Positions 53,559-61,973 of a stretch of 64,000 nucleotides of DNA are shown piece by piece. This stretch comes from Bacteroidota bacterium (lineage in GTDB: Bacteria > Bacteroidota > Bacteroidia > Bacteroidales > FEN-979): positions 62,001 through 126,000 of the forward strand of contig JAPLDL010000021.1 in the NCBI GenBank assembly GCA_026391735.1, in the 5' to 3' direction. Position 1 is the first letter of the stretch; every line of letters begins with the position of its first letter. A program made the translations under genes and the position numbers. Below the pieces are notes generated by a model. The model saw only the letters and a program-made list of their open reading frames with translations. It had not been told where the DNA came from and made no database searches.

Positions 53559-54422
53559 ATGATGATGAAGCCGGCAAAACATCTGGAACCTGTTTTTCTT
53601 ATTTTCGTGTTCATACTTTTCAATACCGCTTGCATCCACAGGCAGTCCATGAATAAATCTAAAGCTGAAAAAGCATTAAAGGTTTTCGACAGTGAACTTA
53701 TCGGGACTCTTGCAGGCTTATCGCAAACTGACGGATGGGAAGCTCTTTCAGCTCTGCTGAAATCTGACAGCATCACCAATGCAGGAGACAGGATTTCTTC
53801 AGACAGCCTCCCCGTTGCTTTTCCCGGCACAAACAACATCATTACATCGGTCTTCCTGAAGATCCCATTGAACTTCAGGCAGGAATTTTTTAAAAATGGC
53901 AAAACCGTTTGCACAGTAAACTCTTACTTCAGGTCAAACCCCGATTCTTCCTTTTATATCAGGCGGTTGATCTATATTAACCCCTGTTCCTTCGAGATAA
54001 AATGTTTTTGTATTCCCGATAAGGGTAGCCATACTCTGCGGATGACCCTGTTGGTTACAGGCCGGGATACGGCAGGCTTTTTCCTGTATGGGCGGATGAT
54101 GGTGAGCTTCGTTACCAGACAGAAAAAATCTTTTCATACAAATACCTTGCAGGCGGGAATAACATTATTTGAACTGAAATTCTCCATGGATGCTGACTTT
54201 TCGCAAATGAAACCAGGAAGCCAGGAAACCTGGGGCGACCTCATCCGCCTTGAGAACATAAAAGTTAGGGATAAAACTTCAGGGCAGTACATTGGCCGGT
54301 TTGAATGGCCTGAAAAGGATAATCTGAAGAACGATGATCTTCTTTTTGTTTTTGCTGACGGTTCAAAGGAACCGGCATCAGCCTGCTTTTCTTTTTACAG
54401 TATGCTGAGCAGCAAGGATTGA
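53559..54422 (+). CDS. Lipoprotein of unknown function, paralogue of the 52022 gene
   Basis: The 287-residue protein has a lipoprotein signal with Cys25 (LFNTACIHRQ). The start of the mature part (ALKVFDSELIGTLAGLSQ, WEALSALLK) and the C-terminal phrase LLFVFADGSKEPA parallel the 52022 product in order and position, although overall identity looks low. It opens with three ATG codons; the first is used here. A GACCTTTG sequence at 53531 is one base off the promoter consensus. It converges on the GH27 gene. The function is unknown. Confidence 0.7.
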   Translation: MMMKPAKHLEPVFLIFVFILFNTACIHRQSMNKSKAEKALKVFDSELIGTLAGLSQTDGWEALSALLKSDSITNAGDRISSDSLPVAFPGTNNIITSVFLKIPLNFRQEFFKNGKTVCTVNSYFRSNPDSSFYIRRLIYINPCSFEIKCFCIPDKGSHTLRMTLLVTGRDTAGFFLYGRMMVSFVTRQKKSFHTNTLQAGITLFELKFSMDADFSQMKPGSQETWGDLIRLENIKVRDKTSGQYIGRFEWPEKDNLKNDDLLFVFADGSKEPASACFSFYSMLSSKD

Positions 54423-54457
54423 TGCAAGAAGCCTGGCCAGCCAGAGTTGGATCCGGA

Positions 54458-55630
54458 TTATTTCCTTGATAACCTTAGCATCAGGACATCATGGGCGCCA
54501 AGGCTACCTTTGACATTTTCACTGGTACTTCCAATATTTTCGTGCTTCCATAGGTCCCTGATCTGGTAAGACCCGTCGACGACATACTTTTTAATTGTGG
54601 TTTTAAGATCCTGGTCCAGATTGACCGGTTGGTTCCCGCGATTGATAAAGCAAAAAGCATAGGCATCTCCATCAAGCGGTTTGAACCATATTTCCAGATC
54701 ATTGTATTTCATCCAGCGTGTTGCAGAGATCCCCAGTTTATCCTGATCGATGGCAAGGACTTCTTTGTTTGTCAGGATCGCAATGGTCTCCTTCGACATG
54801 GTTCTGAGGTCGTTTCCGGCCATCAGGGGAGAGGAGAACATAGCCCACATGCTGATATGGAGACGTTCCTCATTGGGAGTAAGTACACCGTTGCCGACTT
54901 CAAGCATATCGGCATCGTTCCAATGTGTGGGTCCGGTATAGGTTCCGATTTCAGTAAACAGGTCAATGATCTGAAGAACACCGTTTCCTCCCCAATAATT
55001 CTTGCAGTCGAAACAATTGATTATATCTTCGGTTGACCTCCATAAATGCCCTATGTTTTTTGCCCATTCCCATGGTTTGGTAGTACCCCATTCGCAAATG
55101 CTGAAAACAACCGGCCTTCCGGCTTTGTAAAGGGCATCACGCATGGTTGTATATGCAGCTTCGGAGTTTTGTTTTCCATGGTTGCACCAGTCATATTTCA
55201 GGTAATCAGCTCCCCATGAAGCATAGGTCCGCGCATCCTGGAACTCGTATCCCCTGCTCCCCGGCCTTCCCTGGCAGGTCGCAGTTCCGGCGTCGGAGTA
55301 TATACCGAATTTAAGCCCTTTTGAGTGGATATAATCGCCCAGGCTTTTCATCCCGGAAGGGAATCGCTCAGGATCGGCAATGATGTTGCCGGCAGAGTCT
55401 CTCTTTACCTGCCAGCAATCGTCGATGACAAGGTATTGGTAACCGGCATCGCGCATACCGGTGCTGACCATGGCATCGGCGATCTCCCTGATTGTTTTTT
55501 CATTGATATCACAGCCGAATTTGTTCCAGCTGTTCCAGCCCATAGGCGGGGTTTTAGCCAGGTCTTCGAATTTCTGGGCCTGAAGTGTTGATACGATCAT
55601 GATCAGCCCCATTAGTAAACACTTCCTCAT
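54458..55630 (-). CDS. Secreted alpha-galactosidase (GH27)
   Basis: The 390-residue enzyme hydrolyses terminal alpha-galactosyl residues. It has a signal peptide (to about 18, LQAQ) and the GH27 barrel opening TPPMGWNSWNKFGCDI. The predicted nucleophile is Asp147 in YLKYDWCN and the acid/base Asp241 in HWNDADMLEVGNG. A short C-terminal beta domain follows. Its length is that of single-domain bacterial and plant GH27 enzymes, with no carbohydrate-binding module. It stands alone between a convergent lipoprotein gene and the tRNA terminator, outside the starch cluster. Some family members cleave alpha-N-acetylgalactosamine or beta-L-arabinopyranose, so galactose is the likely but not certain substrate. 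Confidence 0.93.
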   Translation of the reverse strand: MRKCLLMGLIMIVSTLQAQKFEDLAKTPPMGWNSWNKFGCDINEKTIREIADAMVSTGMRDAGYQYLVIDDCWQVKRDSAGNIIADPERFPSGMKSLGDYIHSKGLKFGIYSDAGTATCQGRPGSRGYEFQDARTYASWGADYLKYDWCNHGKQNSEAAYTTMRDALYKAGRPVVFSICEWGTTKPWEWAKNIGHLWRSTEDIINCFDCKNYWGGNGVLQIIDLFTEIGTYTGPTHWNDADMLEVGNGVLTPNEERLHISMWAMFSSPLMAGNDLRTMSKETIAILTNKEVLAIDQDKLGISATRWMKYNDLEIWFKPLDGDAYAFCFINRGNQPVNLDQDLKTTIKKYVVDGSYQIRDLWKHENIGSTSENVKGSLGAHDVLMLRLSRK

Positions 55631-55645
55631 TGTTTTCTGAATTAA

Positions 55646-55677
55646 AAAACCCCGTAAACGTTTAGTTACGGGGTTTT
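55646..55677 (-). terminator. Terminator after tRNA-Leu(CAG)
   Basis: A perfect 12-bp stem (AAAACCCCGTAA and its complement) closes an 8-base loop. The stem ends in T-rich sequence on either strand. It lies 12 bp past the tRNA 3' end on the minus strand and shields the GH27 gene. Confidence 0.85.
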
Positions 55678-55689
55678 AATTTAATGCGG

Positions 55690-55772
55690 TGCCCGGAACA
55701 GGACTCGAACCTGCACATCCTGGGGACACTAGTCCCTGAAACTAGCGCGTCTACCAATTCCGCCATCCGGGC
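55690..55772 (-). tRNA. tRNA-Leu (CAG)
   Basis: Read on the minus strand, an 83-nt class II tRNA folds with acceptor GCCCGGA/TCCGGGC and discriminator A. The anticodon stem is CTAGT/ACTAG and the loop TTCAGGG (anticodon CAG). It has a long variable arm and T-arm GCAGG-TTCGAGT-CCTGT. It decodes CUG. The genome does not encode the full CCA (CCG follows). Confidence 0.95.
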
Positions 55773-55790
55773 GATTAATATTAAAAGAAC

Positions 55791-55816
55791 AATAAAAAAA
55801 CGGCTGATATCAGCCG
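55791..55816 (-). terminator. Terminator after tRNA-Leu(GAG)
   Basis: CGGCTGATATCAGCCG is a perfect 16-bp palindrome followed on the minus strand by seven T residues. It lies just downstream of the GAG tRNA, so the two leucine tRNAs are probably separate transcripts. Confidence 0.8.
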
Positions 55817-55823
55817 GTTATGG

Positions 55824-55906
55824 TGCCCAGGACAAGAGTCGAACTTGCACATCCTAAGGACACTACCCCCTCAAAGTAGCGTGTCTACCAATTTCACCAC
55901 CTGGGC
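55824..55906 (-). tRNA. tRNA-Leu (GAG)
   Basis: An 83-nt class II tRNA on the minus strand has acceptor GCCCAGG/CCTGGGC and discriminator A. The anticodon loop is TTGAGGG (anticodon GAG) on a CTACT/GGTAG stem with one wobble pair. It has a long variable arm and T-arm GCAAG-TTCGACT-CTTGT. It decodes CUC and CUU. A CCA is present in the DNA just beyond the 3' end (55821-55823). It resembles the CAG tRNA 51 bp away. Confidence 0.94.
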
Positions 55907-56000
55907 AAAAAATTTTGAAAACGCAGTAAATATGCTGAATTTTCAGATGATTTTCAAGAACAAACAATTCATTAAAACCGGGCGCAAAGGTATAAAAAAA

Positions 56001-56035
56001 ATTACGAGTTACGAATTTCGATTTACGATTTATTA
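56001..56035. repeat. Degenerate heptamer array (TTTACGA type), 5 units
   Basis: Units are ATTACGA, GTTACGA, ATTTCGA, TTTACGA and TTTATTA. This is the reverse-strand form of the CGTAAWT heptamer found at 38695. It lies 20 bp past the stop of the ZIP gene on the minus strand. Confidence 0.7.
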
Positions 56036-56055
56036 AAAAAAGACTGCCGATGAGG

Positions 56056-56784
56056 TTAATGGGCTATCAGGGAAACGAGGTATGCAACAAGTATTCCCAG
56101 GCAGACTGTGAGAAACTTCTGCAGATTGTATTTATGGTGTTCTTCCGTTTCAAAAAGGATAGTTGTGGATACATGCAAAAAGATCCCGATTACTACAGCC
56201 ATGCTGTAGGTAAAGAAAAACTCGAGTGAGGAAGCCAGGCTCTTCTCAATTACAAGACCTGCAATTGAACCGAGAGGAGTCATCAGAGCAAAGATCCCCA
56301 GGTAAATGAATGACTTCCCTGGTTTACAGCCATAATGCATAAATAGTCCCATCAGGGTTAGCGAGATGGGAATGTTGTGCACCACGATGCCAAGGACCAG
56401 TGAATGCTCGATTGGCTTGGCAAAACTGCTCACCAATGGCATGCCTTCAAGAAATGCATGAATGCACAAGCCCGTTAACAGTAGCCAGGGAGCAGCTTTC
56501 TCCCCTTCTTTATGTTCATGTTTATGCCCGTGCTCTGCCCCTTCGGTGATCAGTTCAAGAGCCAGCTGAATAAGAAACCCCAGTATAACGAACAAGCCTG
56601 CTAAGGGTGCAGGTTTTGAAAACACTTCAGGAACCAAAACAAGAAAACTGATCCCTATCAGGAAGGCTCCCGAGAAGGCAAGAAGGAGTTTAAGCAGTCT
56701 TTGGTCATCGCGGGGGAAGAGGAATACCAGGGAGCCACTGGCGATGACGGTAGTGATAAGGACGAAATAGATTATAATATTCAT
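56056..56784 (-). CDS. ZIP family metal transporter
   Basis: The 242-residue inner-membrane protein has eight hydrophobic helices. A His-rich loop (HGHKHEHKEGE) lies between helices three and four. The metal-site helices read CIHAFLEGMPL (fourth) and VVHNIPISL (fifth), both signatures of ZIP transporters. It should import zinc or another divalent metal. The gene is the last of a leftward run of five, but the octamer array fills the gap between it and the cyclase gene, so its transcription may be separate. No Zur- or Fur-like site was recognised. Confidence 0.92.
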   Translation of the reverse strand: MNIIIYFVLITTVIASGSLVFLFPRDDQRLLKLLLAFSGAFLIGISFLVLVPEVFSKPAPLAGLFVILGFLIQLALELITEGAEHGHKHEHKEGEKAAPWLLLTGLCIHAFLEGMPLVSSFAKPIEHSLVLGIVVHNIPISLTLMGLFMHYGCKPGKSFIYLGIFALMTPLGSIAGLVIEKSLASSLEFFFTYSMAVVIGIFLHVSTTILFETEEHHKYNLQKFLTVCLGILVAYLVSLIAH

Positions 56785-56843
56785 TGTTCGACAATATCTT
56801 TATGCAATTCATCATGCGCTTCGCACCGATCCCGAATATCCCA

Positions 56844-57011
56844 CTATCCAGTTATCCAGCTATCCAGCTATCCAGTTATCCAGCTATCCAGCTATCCAGT
56901 TATCCAGATATCCAGTCATCCAGCTATCCAGTTATCCAGCTATCCAGTCATCCAGCTATCCAGTTATCCAGCTATCCAGCTATCCAGCTATCCAGCTATC
57001 CAGTCATCCAG
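56844..57011. repeat. Octamer tandem array (YTATCCAG), 21 units
   Basis: There are twenty-one contiguous 8-mers, mostly CTATCCAG or TTATCCAG, with a few TCATCCAG and one ATATCCAG. A degenerate 22nd unit (TCATTCCA) follows, and its first three bases are the cyclase stop codon on the minus strand. The other end is 60 bp upstream of the ZIP ATG. Variation is confined to the first two bases of the unit, while ATCCAG or TCCAG is constant. Confidence 0.97.
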
Positions 57012-57662
57012 TCATTCCACATCAATGATCCTGTATTTCGTACTCACCGGGACACCCTTGAAATTCTCCAGGAATCTCTCGGAGATATGTCTCAGACATC
57101 CGGTGTTTTCAGGCAAATTCAGGGATCTCAGATCCTTATGCACCTTGTTGAGGAATTTTTCACTGAGCACGATCCGGTTTTCAAGGCATTTGGTCATGAG
57201 CCGGGCTGTTAAATCGATATCCGAACCATAATAATCATTTGCATCCTTAAAAAAAGTGACATTGTGCACTTCGGTGCAATAGTGAATTGCAACTTTGCAA
57301 GGCAGAAAAGTATCAGGAACAGGATAATGCTGAATGTTGAACAAGGTCGCGTAGATCTCCTCAAGCAGCATATAATAGGAATTTATCGCAGTTTTGGTTT
57401 TAAGCACTTCATCGGGGATGAACAACATGATCTCATCTCCGATACCTTTGACGATATTTTCAGGGAAATCGTTCAGAAGCGAAAGAAAATTAAAGGTATT
57501 GTTAAGCTTGCGGCCCCAGTCGGTCAGCCCGCCCAGGTATTTCATATCGGTGGAGCGATTGATATCCATAAAAAAACAAGTCCCCGGGCATGCAGGAACA
57601 GAGGCAAGGTAGCTCACCATCTCCTCTGAATTGGGATCTTTAAAATGGATATAATAGGCCAT
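57012..57662 (-). CDS. Stand-alone class III nucleotide cyclase-like protein
   Basis: This 216-residue soluble protein consists of one adenylate/guanylate cyclase homology domain. Metal-binding Asp33 lies in FFMDINRSTD, the second metal Asp76 in GIGDEIM, and the C-terminal helix reads YYGSDIDLTARLM. Active cyclases normally have VNLAARL there; the Arg is kept, but the transition-state Asn is Asp. Activity is therefore uncertain; it may make cyclic nucleotide slowly or serve as an effector. Its ATG overlaps the STAS stop (TGATG), showing translational coupling. The operon suggests that it is the target of the partner switch. Confidence 0.78.
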   Translation of the reverse strand: MAYYIHFKDPNSEEMVSYLASVPACPGTCFFMDINRSTDMKYLGGLTDWGRKLNNTFNFLSLLNDFPENIVKGIGDEIMLFIPDEVLKTKTAINSYYMLLEEIYATLFNIQHYPVPDTFLPCKVAIHYCTEVHNVTFFKDANDYYGSDIDLTARLMTKCLENRIVLSEKFLNKVHKDLRSLNLPENTGCLRHISERFLENFKGVPVSTKYRIIDVE

Positions 57663-57994
57663 CAGAATACCCTGAGGGCATCTTCCTCATTGGAATAAAT
57701 TTCGAAGATGGTTGTAAATCCCGATATTTCAAATATCTCACGGATATTTTCCTGCAAACTGCAAAGTACAAATTTACCCTTGACCATGGTGATCCTTTTC
57801 AGCGCCATCAGCAGTATCCTCAGACCTGAACTACTAACATAGTCCATCTGAGAGCAATTAACCAGTATTTTAGTAACATTCTGATCAAGGAGCTCCATAA
57901 GCCGTTTTTCCAGAATGCTGTAATTGATTGTGTCCAGCCTGCCTTTAATGCCGATGATCATGCATTTCTCATTATTCTTTTCAGTAAGTTCCAT
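57662..57994 (-). CDS. STAS-domain anti-sigma factor antagonist-like protein
   Basis: This 110-residue single STAS domain has the phosphorylation loop DYVSSSGLRILL; Ser56, just before Gly, matches the phospho-serine of SpoIIAA/RsbV. In such systems the kinase phosphorylates this Ser and a SpoIIE phosphatase removes the phosphate, and the two states bind different partners. Both activities appear fused in the protein encoded 15 bp upstream. It overlaps the start of the cyclase gene. Confidence 0.92.
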   Translation of the reverse strand: MELTEKNNEKCMIIGIKGRLDTINYSILEKRLMELLDQNVTKILVNCSQMDYVSSSGLRILLMALKRITMVKGKFVLCSLQENIREIFEISGFTTIFEIYSNEEDALRVF

Positions 57995-58009
57995 AATCAG
58001 ATTATTGTG

Positions 58010-60412
58010 TTAAAAATTGCGGACTAAAATTACAATATTTTTTCCATCCCGTCTTTCATAGCGGATATCATTCACAAGTTGTTTAACAAAATGTATCCCA
58101 AGGCCCCCTACCTGTCGTTCTTCAATAGGTTTATTGACCGTATTACTGGTATCTTTTTCAAGGATGTTAAATTCTTTCCCGTCGTCTTCAATGACAATCT
58201 GGACCGAATCCTTTGAAAGCCTTGTAAATGTCAGTATGATTTCATGATCACGTCCGTCATCATAGGCATAGAATACAATATTTGTAAATAATTCTTCAAG
58301 GATAAGGTTCAGCTCCATACCAGTCTTCACTGGGATTTCCCATTCTTCAGAAGTCTGCTCAAGCGCTGCTACCAGGTTATTAAGCTCACCCAACCGGTTG
58401 AGCAAACGAATCTGCTTAACATCCCTCGTCTTATTTTCCTGTCCGGGCATTTGCTTCGACTTTAGTATCAGCAGGGTGATGTCATCCGCCTGGTCAACTC
58501 CTTTCATAAATGAATTCAAATCCATTTCGAGCCGCTGAATCAGGTCAGTGGGACAAAGATCAGAATTCCGGCGGACAATTTCAAGCATAGGTTCGTCGCC
58601 GTAAAAGCTGTCGGCAGTATTTAAAGCATCCGTCACCCCATCGGTATACATTAAAAACGCATCACCTGGAGAGAAAGCAACGGAACCGGAAGCATAGGTA
58701 GCATGTTCAAAAACACCCAAGGGAATACCATGAACCTCTTTGAGTTTTTCGATTTTGCCTCCGGCCCTTACCATGAACGGAGGGTTATGACCTGCGTTGC
58801 AATAGGTCATGAACCCTTTTTTCAGATCAACGATCCCTGCAATGAAGGTAACGAACATCTGGTTCGGGTTTTCCCGGCAGATCTCTTTATTGATCTCATA
58901 AACGCTCTGGTTCAACGGAACATTCAGGGCAACCCGAGAACGGAAAAACGTGCGGGCGCTCACCATGAATAATGAAGCGGGAACACCTTTGCCTGAAACA
59001 TCTCCGATTGCGATGAAGAGGTGGTCATCATCTAAAAAATAATAATCATACAGATCACCTCCTACTGCACGGGCCGGATCCAGAAGAGCCGCAAGTTGCC
59101 AATCCTCCCGCTCCGGGAAGTTCTTTGGAAGCAGCCCCATCTGGATATCATGGGCCACCTTCAATTCGCTTTCCATTTTTTCTCGTGCAACAGTTGCGTC
59201 CTGGAGATTACTAATATAATGGACCAACTCGTCTTTCATATGTGAGAATGCATTTGTAAGCTGAGAGATCTCATCATTGGAACGGTATACGGGCAAGGTT
59301 GTCCCAAAATTCCCCTGGCCAATCAGATGCGTGGCATCCAGCAACCTGATGATAGGCCTGGTAAATTTCCTGGTGATCAGTATTGTGAGCAGTATCATTG
59401 CCAGAAGGCTGAAGAAAAAAATGGCGATCAGCTTTCTGAAGAAATCGTATAAACCAGCGTAAAGTTCACTGGTTGGAAAAGTGACAGCAAATATCCAGTT
59501 TGTATGAGGTACAGGGGCCGAATAAATCCAGCTTGGGACCTTCACATGCTTCAGATCGGTCAGCTTCAGAAACATTCGATGACCCTGCAGCATGCTGTCA
59601 ATCATCAAATTGTGCCTTTTATCGTCTTTACGGAGCAATAGCTGGCGGATATCTGTATTCACATAATGCTGGTTCAGAGGAGTGATGAGTTTGCCATTAT
59701 GAGATAACAGGTAACTTGTTCCGGTTTTCGAAACCCGGGCTGATTCCAGTATGTTCTCGAATGTGCCAAGCGAAATATCCATAGTGATCACCCCGGCAAA
59801 CACCCGCTGGTGATTTATCCAATGGTAAAAAGGCACTGAGTACGTGCACATGAGGGTATCTCCGCCTCCTTTATCAAAATAGGGTTCCGACCAGACCGCC
59901 TTGCCCAGTTGTTTGGGAATTCGGTACCAATCCTGGGTGAAGTAATCATATTCTTCGGATGAGAGATCCCTTTCAATGGTCGTATGCCTGGTTTCAAATA
60001 CATAAGGACAGTACCTGTAATGCTTTTTGTCAAACATATACGGTTCAAATGCTATTGCGCTTCCGAAAACCACGGTATCCTCAAGAACAAATTCCTTTGC
60101 CAGGTCGGTGATCATATGGTAATCCGGTTTTTCAGCTTCCAGTGCCGATGAGAGGGTAAAAGGCACCTGTTCAACCGGTTTGATCACATTGTTGATCCTT
60201 GAAATGGTCAGATCAGTAATATTTGAAGCCAGCTGTTTGGCATCGGCATCCAGGATTGCCCTGGTATATGAAAAGGTATAATAAAATGCGATGCAGAATA
60301 CGATGAGAAAAGCAAGGATAAAAAAGCGGGTATAGCGTATTGCAAGGCCACCGCGGCGTAAAAGTTGCATGCCGTTTTTGTTGCGATCTGAATTTTGTTG
60401 TTCATTCTCCAT
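58010..60412 (-). CDS. Membrane sensor with SpoIIE phosphatase and RsbW-like kinase domains
   Basis: The 800-residue protein has a transmembrane helix at 27-48, a periplasmic double-Cache-like sensor (55-318), a second helix (326-347) and HAMP (347-400). A PP2C/SpoIIE domain (420-655) has metal Asp453, Asp471, Asp591 and Asp644. A C-terminal GHKL ATPase (675-800) has Glu706/Asn711, EDDGKEF at 742 and VGGLGIHFV at 768. Opposing phosphatase and Ser-kinase activities on the STAS protein are thus in one chain, gated by an external ligand. It is the first gene of the operon, with STAS and cyclase genes following. I found no clear promoter box for it in 60413-60514. Confidence 0.92.
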   Translation of the reverse strand: MENEQQNSDRNKNGMQLLRRGGLAIRYTRFFILAFLIVFCIAFYYTFSYTRAILDADAKQLASNITDLTISRINNVIKPVEQVPFTLSSALEAEKPDYHMITDLAKEFVLEDTVVFGSAIAFEPYMFDKKHYRYCPYVFETRHTTIERDLSSEEYDYFTQDWYRIPKQLGKAVWSEPYFDKGGGDTLMCTYSVPFYHWINHQRVFAGVITMDISLGTFENILESARVSKTGTSYLLSHNGKLITPLNQHYVNTDIRQLLLRKDDKRHNLMIDSMLQGHRMFLKLTDLKHVKVPSWIYSAPVPHTNWIFAVTFPTSELYAGLYDFFRKLIAIFFFSLLAMILLTILITRKFTRPIIRLLDATHLIGQGNFGTTLPVYRSNDEISQLTNAFSHMKDELVHYISNLQDATVAREKMESELKVAHDIQMGLLPKNFPEREDWQLAALLDPARAVGGDLYDYYFLDDDHLFIAIGDVSGKGVPASLFMVSARTFFRSRVALNVPLNQSVYEINKEICRENPNQMFVTFIAGIVDLKKGFMTYCNAGHNPPFMVRAGGKIEKLKEVHGIPLGVFEHATYASGSVAFSPGDAFLMYTDGVTDALNTADSFYGDEPMLEIVRRNSDLCPTDLIQRLEMDLNSFMKGVDQADDITLLILKSKQMPGQENKTRDVKQIRLLNRLGELNNLVAALEQTSEEWEIPVKTGMELNLILEELFTNIVFYAYDDGRDHEIILTFTRLSKDSVQIVIEDDGKEFNILEKDTSNTVNKPIEERQVGGLGIHFVKQLVNDIRYERRDGKNIVILVRNF

Positions 60413-60486
60413 ATTCGGTTCAGGCTGAAGGGTCAGGATCTCTGTTAATGCTGTTTCATCAATACGAAATTAAAAGTAAAAATGAA

Positions 60487-60494
60487 TACATTTG
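60487..60494 (+). promoter_or_regulatory. TAnnTTTG promoter box for pepD
   Basis: TACATTTG lies 20 bp before the pepD ATG at 60515. Confidence 0.45.
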
Positions 60495-60514
60495 CATTTA
60501 GATAAATAAAAACA

Positions 60515-61966
60515 ATGGAAAACTCTCTCAACCAGTTAAAACCAGAACGGCTTTGGTATTACTTTTCAGAGATCTGCAAAGTACCACGCCCATCGAAAAA
60601 AGAAGAAAAAATAGCATCCTGGCTCATGGATTTCGCAAAACAGCACAAGCTGGAATGCATCAGGGACGGATGTGGCAATGTCCTGATCCGCAAAAATGCT
60701 TCAACAGGTTACGAAAACCGGAAGACTGTGATTCTCCAGTCTCATATGGATATGGTATGTGAAAAAAATTCCGATACTATTCATGACTTTGATAAGGACC
60801 CTATTATTCCCCGTATCGACGGTGAATGGGTGAAGGCAACAGGGACGACCCTCGGGGCGGATGACGGGATAGGGATTGCCGTGCAGCTGGCTATCCTGGA
60901 GTCTGACTCTGTTTCCCACGGCCCTCTGGAAGCTTTGTTCACCATTGATGAAGAAACTGGGCTCACAGGCGCTTTCGGGCTTAAACCCGATTTGCTGAAA
61001 GGGAGAGTGCTGATCAATCTTGATTCGGAGGACGAAGGGCAGGTGTTTATTGGTTGTGCAGGAGGTAAAGATACCTTAGCCAGTCTTCCTCTAAGCCTGG
61101 AACCGGCACCTGATGGTTTTTCTGCATTCCGGGTTAATTTGACCGGGCTAAAAGGGGGCCACTCCGGGGATGACATTAATAAAGGGCTGGGCAATGCAAC
61201 CAAGCTCCTGAACCGTTTCCTCTGGAATGCTTCGTCTGATTTCGGTGCCAGGCTGGCTTCCTGCGATGCAGGCAACCTTAGAAATGCAATTGCAAGGGAA
61301 GGTTTCGCAGTAGTACTTGTTCCTGTGGCTATGGTGAATGATTTTAAAACATCCGCTGATGCTTTCCACAATGACCTTGTTGGTGAATTGCATGTGACCG
61401 AACCCTCACTTAAATTTGGGCTCACCCCTGTCGCAATGCCTTCAACGGTATGGTCGGAAAGCCTGCAGTTTTCTGTTCTGAATGCGGTCTATGCCTGTCC
61501 ACATGGCGTACTTGCCATGTCGAGGGAAATACCCGGTTTTGTTGAAACATCAACCAACCTGGCTTCTGTAAAGGAAAGGGAAGGGAGGGTGTTCATTACA
61601 ACAAGCCAGCGCAGTTCAGTAGAATCTTCAAAGAAGGATGCCGGCGATATGGTGGCCAGCGTATTCAGGCTTGCCGGAGCCAAAGTCGAACAATCGCAGG
61701 GATATCCGGGATGGAAGCCAGATCCCGGTTCGGAACTGCTGAAGCTTACAATGAAGTCGTATAAAAAATTGTTCGGCTGCGAGCCGGAAGTACTAGCCAT
61801 TCATGCTGGGCTGGAGTGCGGACTTGTGGGTGCAATTTACCCGGGTATGGACATGGTCTCTTTTGGTCCTACAATTAAAGGAGCCCACTCTCCTGATGAA
61901 AGACTCAACATCGAAACAGTAAATAAATTCTGGGACCTTACCCTTGAGATACTGAAGGATCTTTGA
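60515..61966 (+). CDS. pepD: Aminoacyl-histidine dipeptidase (M20C)
   Basis: This 483-residue cytoplasmic zinc dipeptidase hydrolyses Xaa-His and other dipeptides. It has no signal peptide. The metal site is visible: His77 and Asp79 in LQSHMDMV, Asp116/117 in GADDGIG and Glu146/147 in DEETGLTG. The FSEICKVPRPSKKEEKI opening and the lid domain starting near GGHSGDDINKG are typical of PepD. The length is standard. It is transcribed divergently from the SpoIIE operon and lies 71 bp before the M28 peptidase gene. Confidence 0.94.
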   Translation: MENSLNQLKPERLWYYFSEICKVPRPSKKEEKIASWLMDFAKQHKLECIRDGCGNVLIRKNASTGYENRKTVILQSHMDMVCEKNSDTIHDFDKDPIIPRIDGEWVKATGTTLGADDGIGIAVQLAILESDSVSHGPLEALFTIDEETGLTGAFGLKPDLLKGRVLINLDSEDEGQVFIGCAGGKDTLASLPLSLEPAPDGFSAFRVNLTGLKGGHSGDDINKGLGNATKLLNRFLWNASSDFGARLASCDAGNLRNAIAREGFAVVLVPVAMVNDFKTSADAFHNDLVGELHVTEPSLKFGLTPVAMPSTVWSESLQFSVLNAVYACPHGVLAMSREIPGFVETSTNLASVKEREGRVFITTSQRSSVESSKKDAGDMVASVFRLAGAKVEQSQGYPGWKPDPGSELLKLTMKSYKKLFGCEPEVLAIHAGLECGLVGAIYPGMDMVSFGPTIKGAHSPDERLNIETVNKFWDLTLEILKDL

Positions 61967-61973
61967 TTTTTTG

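Noticed and set aside
55845-56036. Short plus-strand open frame starting within the tRNA-Leu(GAG) gene
   Set aside because: It overlaps a well-folded tRNA and the AT-rich heptamer region; the translation has no protein-like features.
56844-57011. CRISPR array
   Set aside because: Units are contiguous 8-mers with no spacers, and no cas genes are nearby.
56701-57231. Plus-strand open frames across the octamer array that would encode repetitive Ser/Tyr/Pro/Ile/Gln proteins
   Set aside because: The repeat is 8 bp, so every frame reads as a 24-bp periodic peptide without stops. The ends of these frames run antisense into the ZIP and cyclase genes, which have clear families. There is no promoter or start context.
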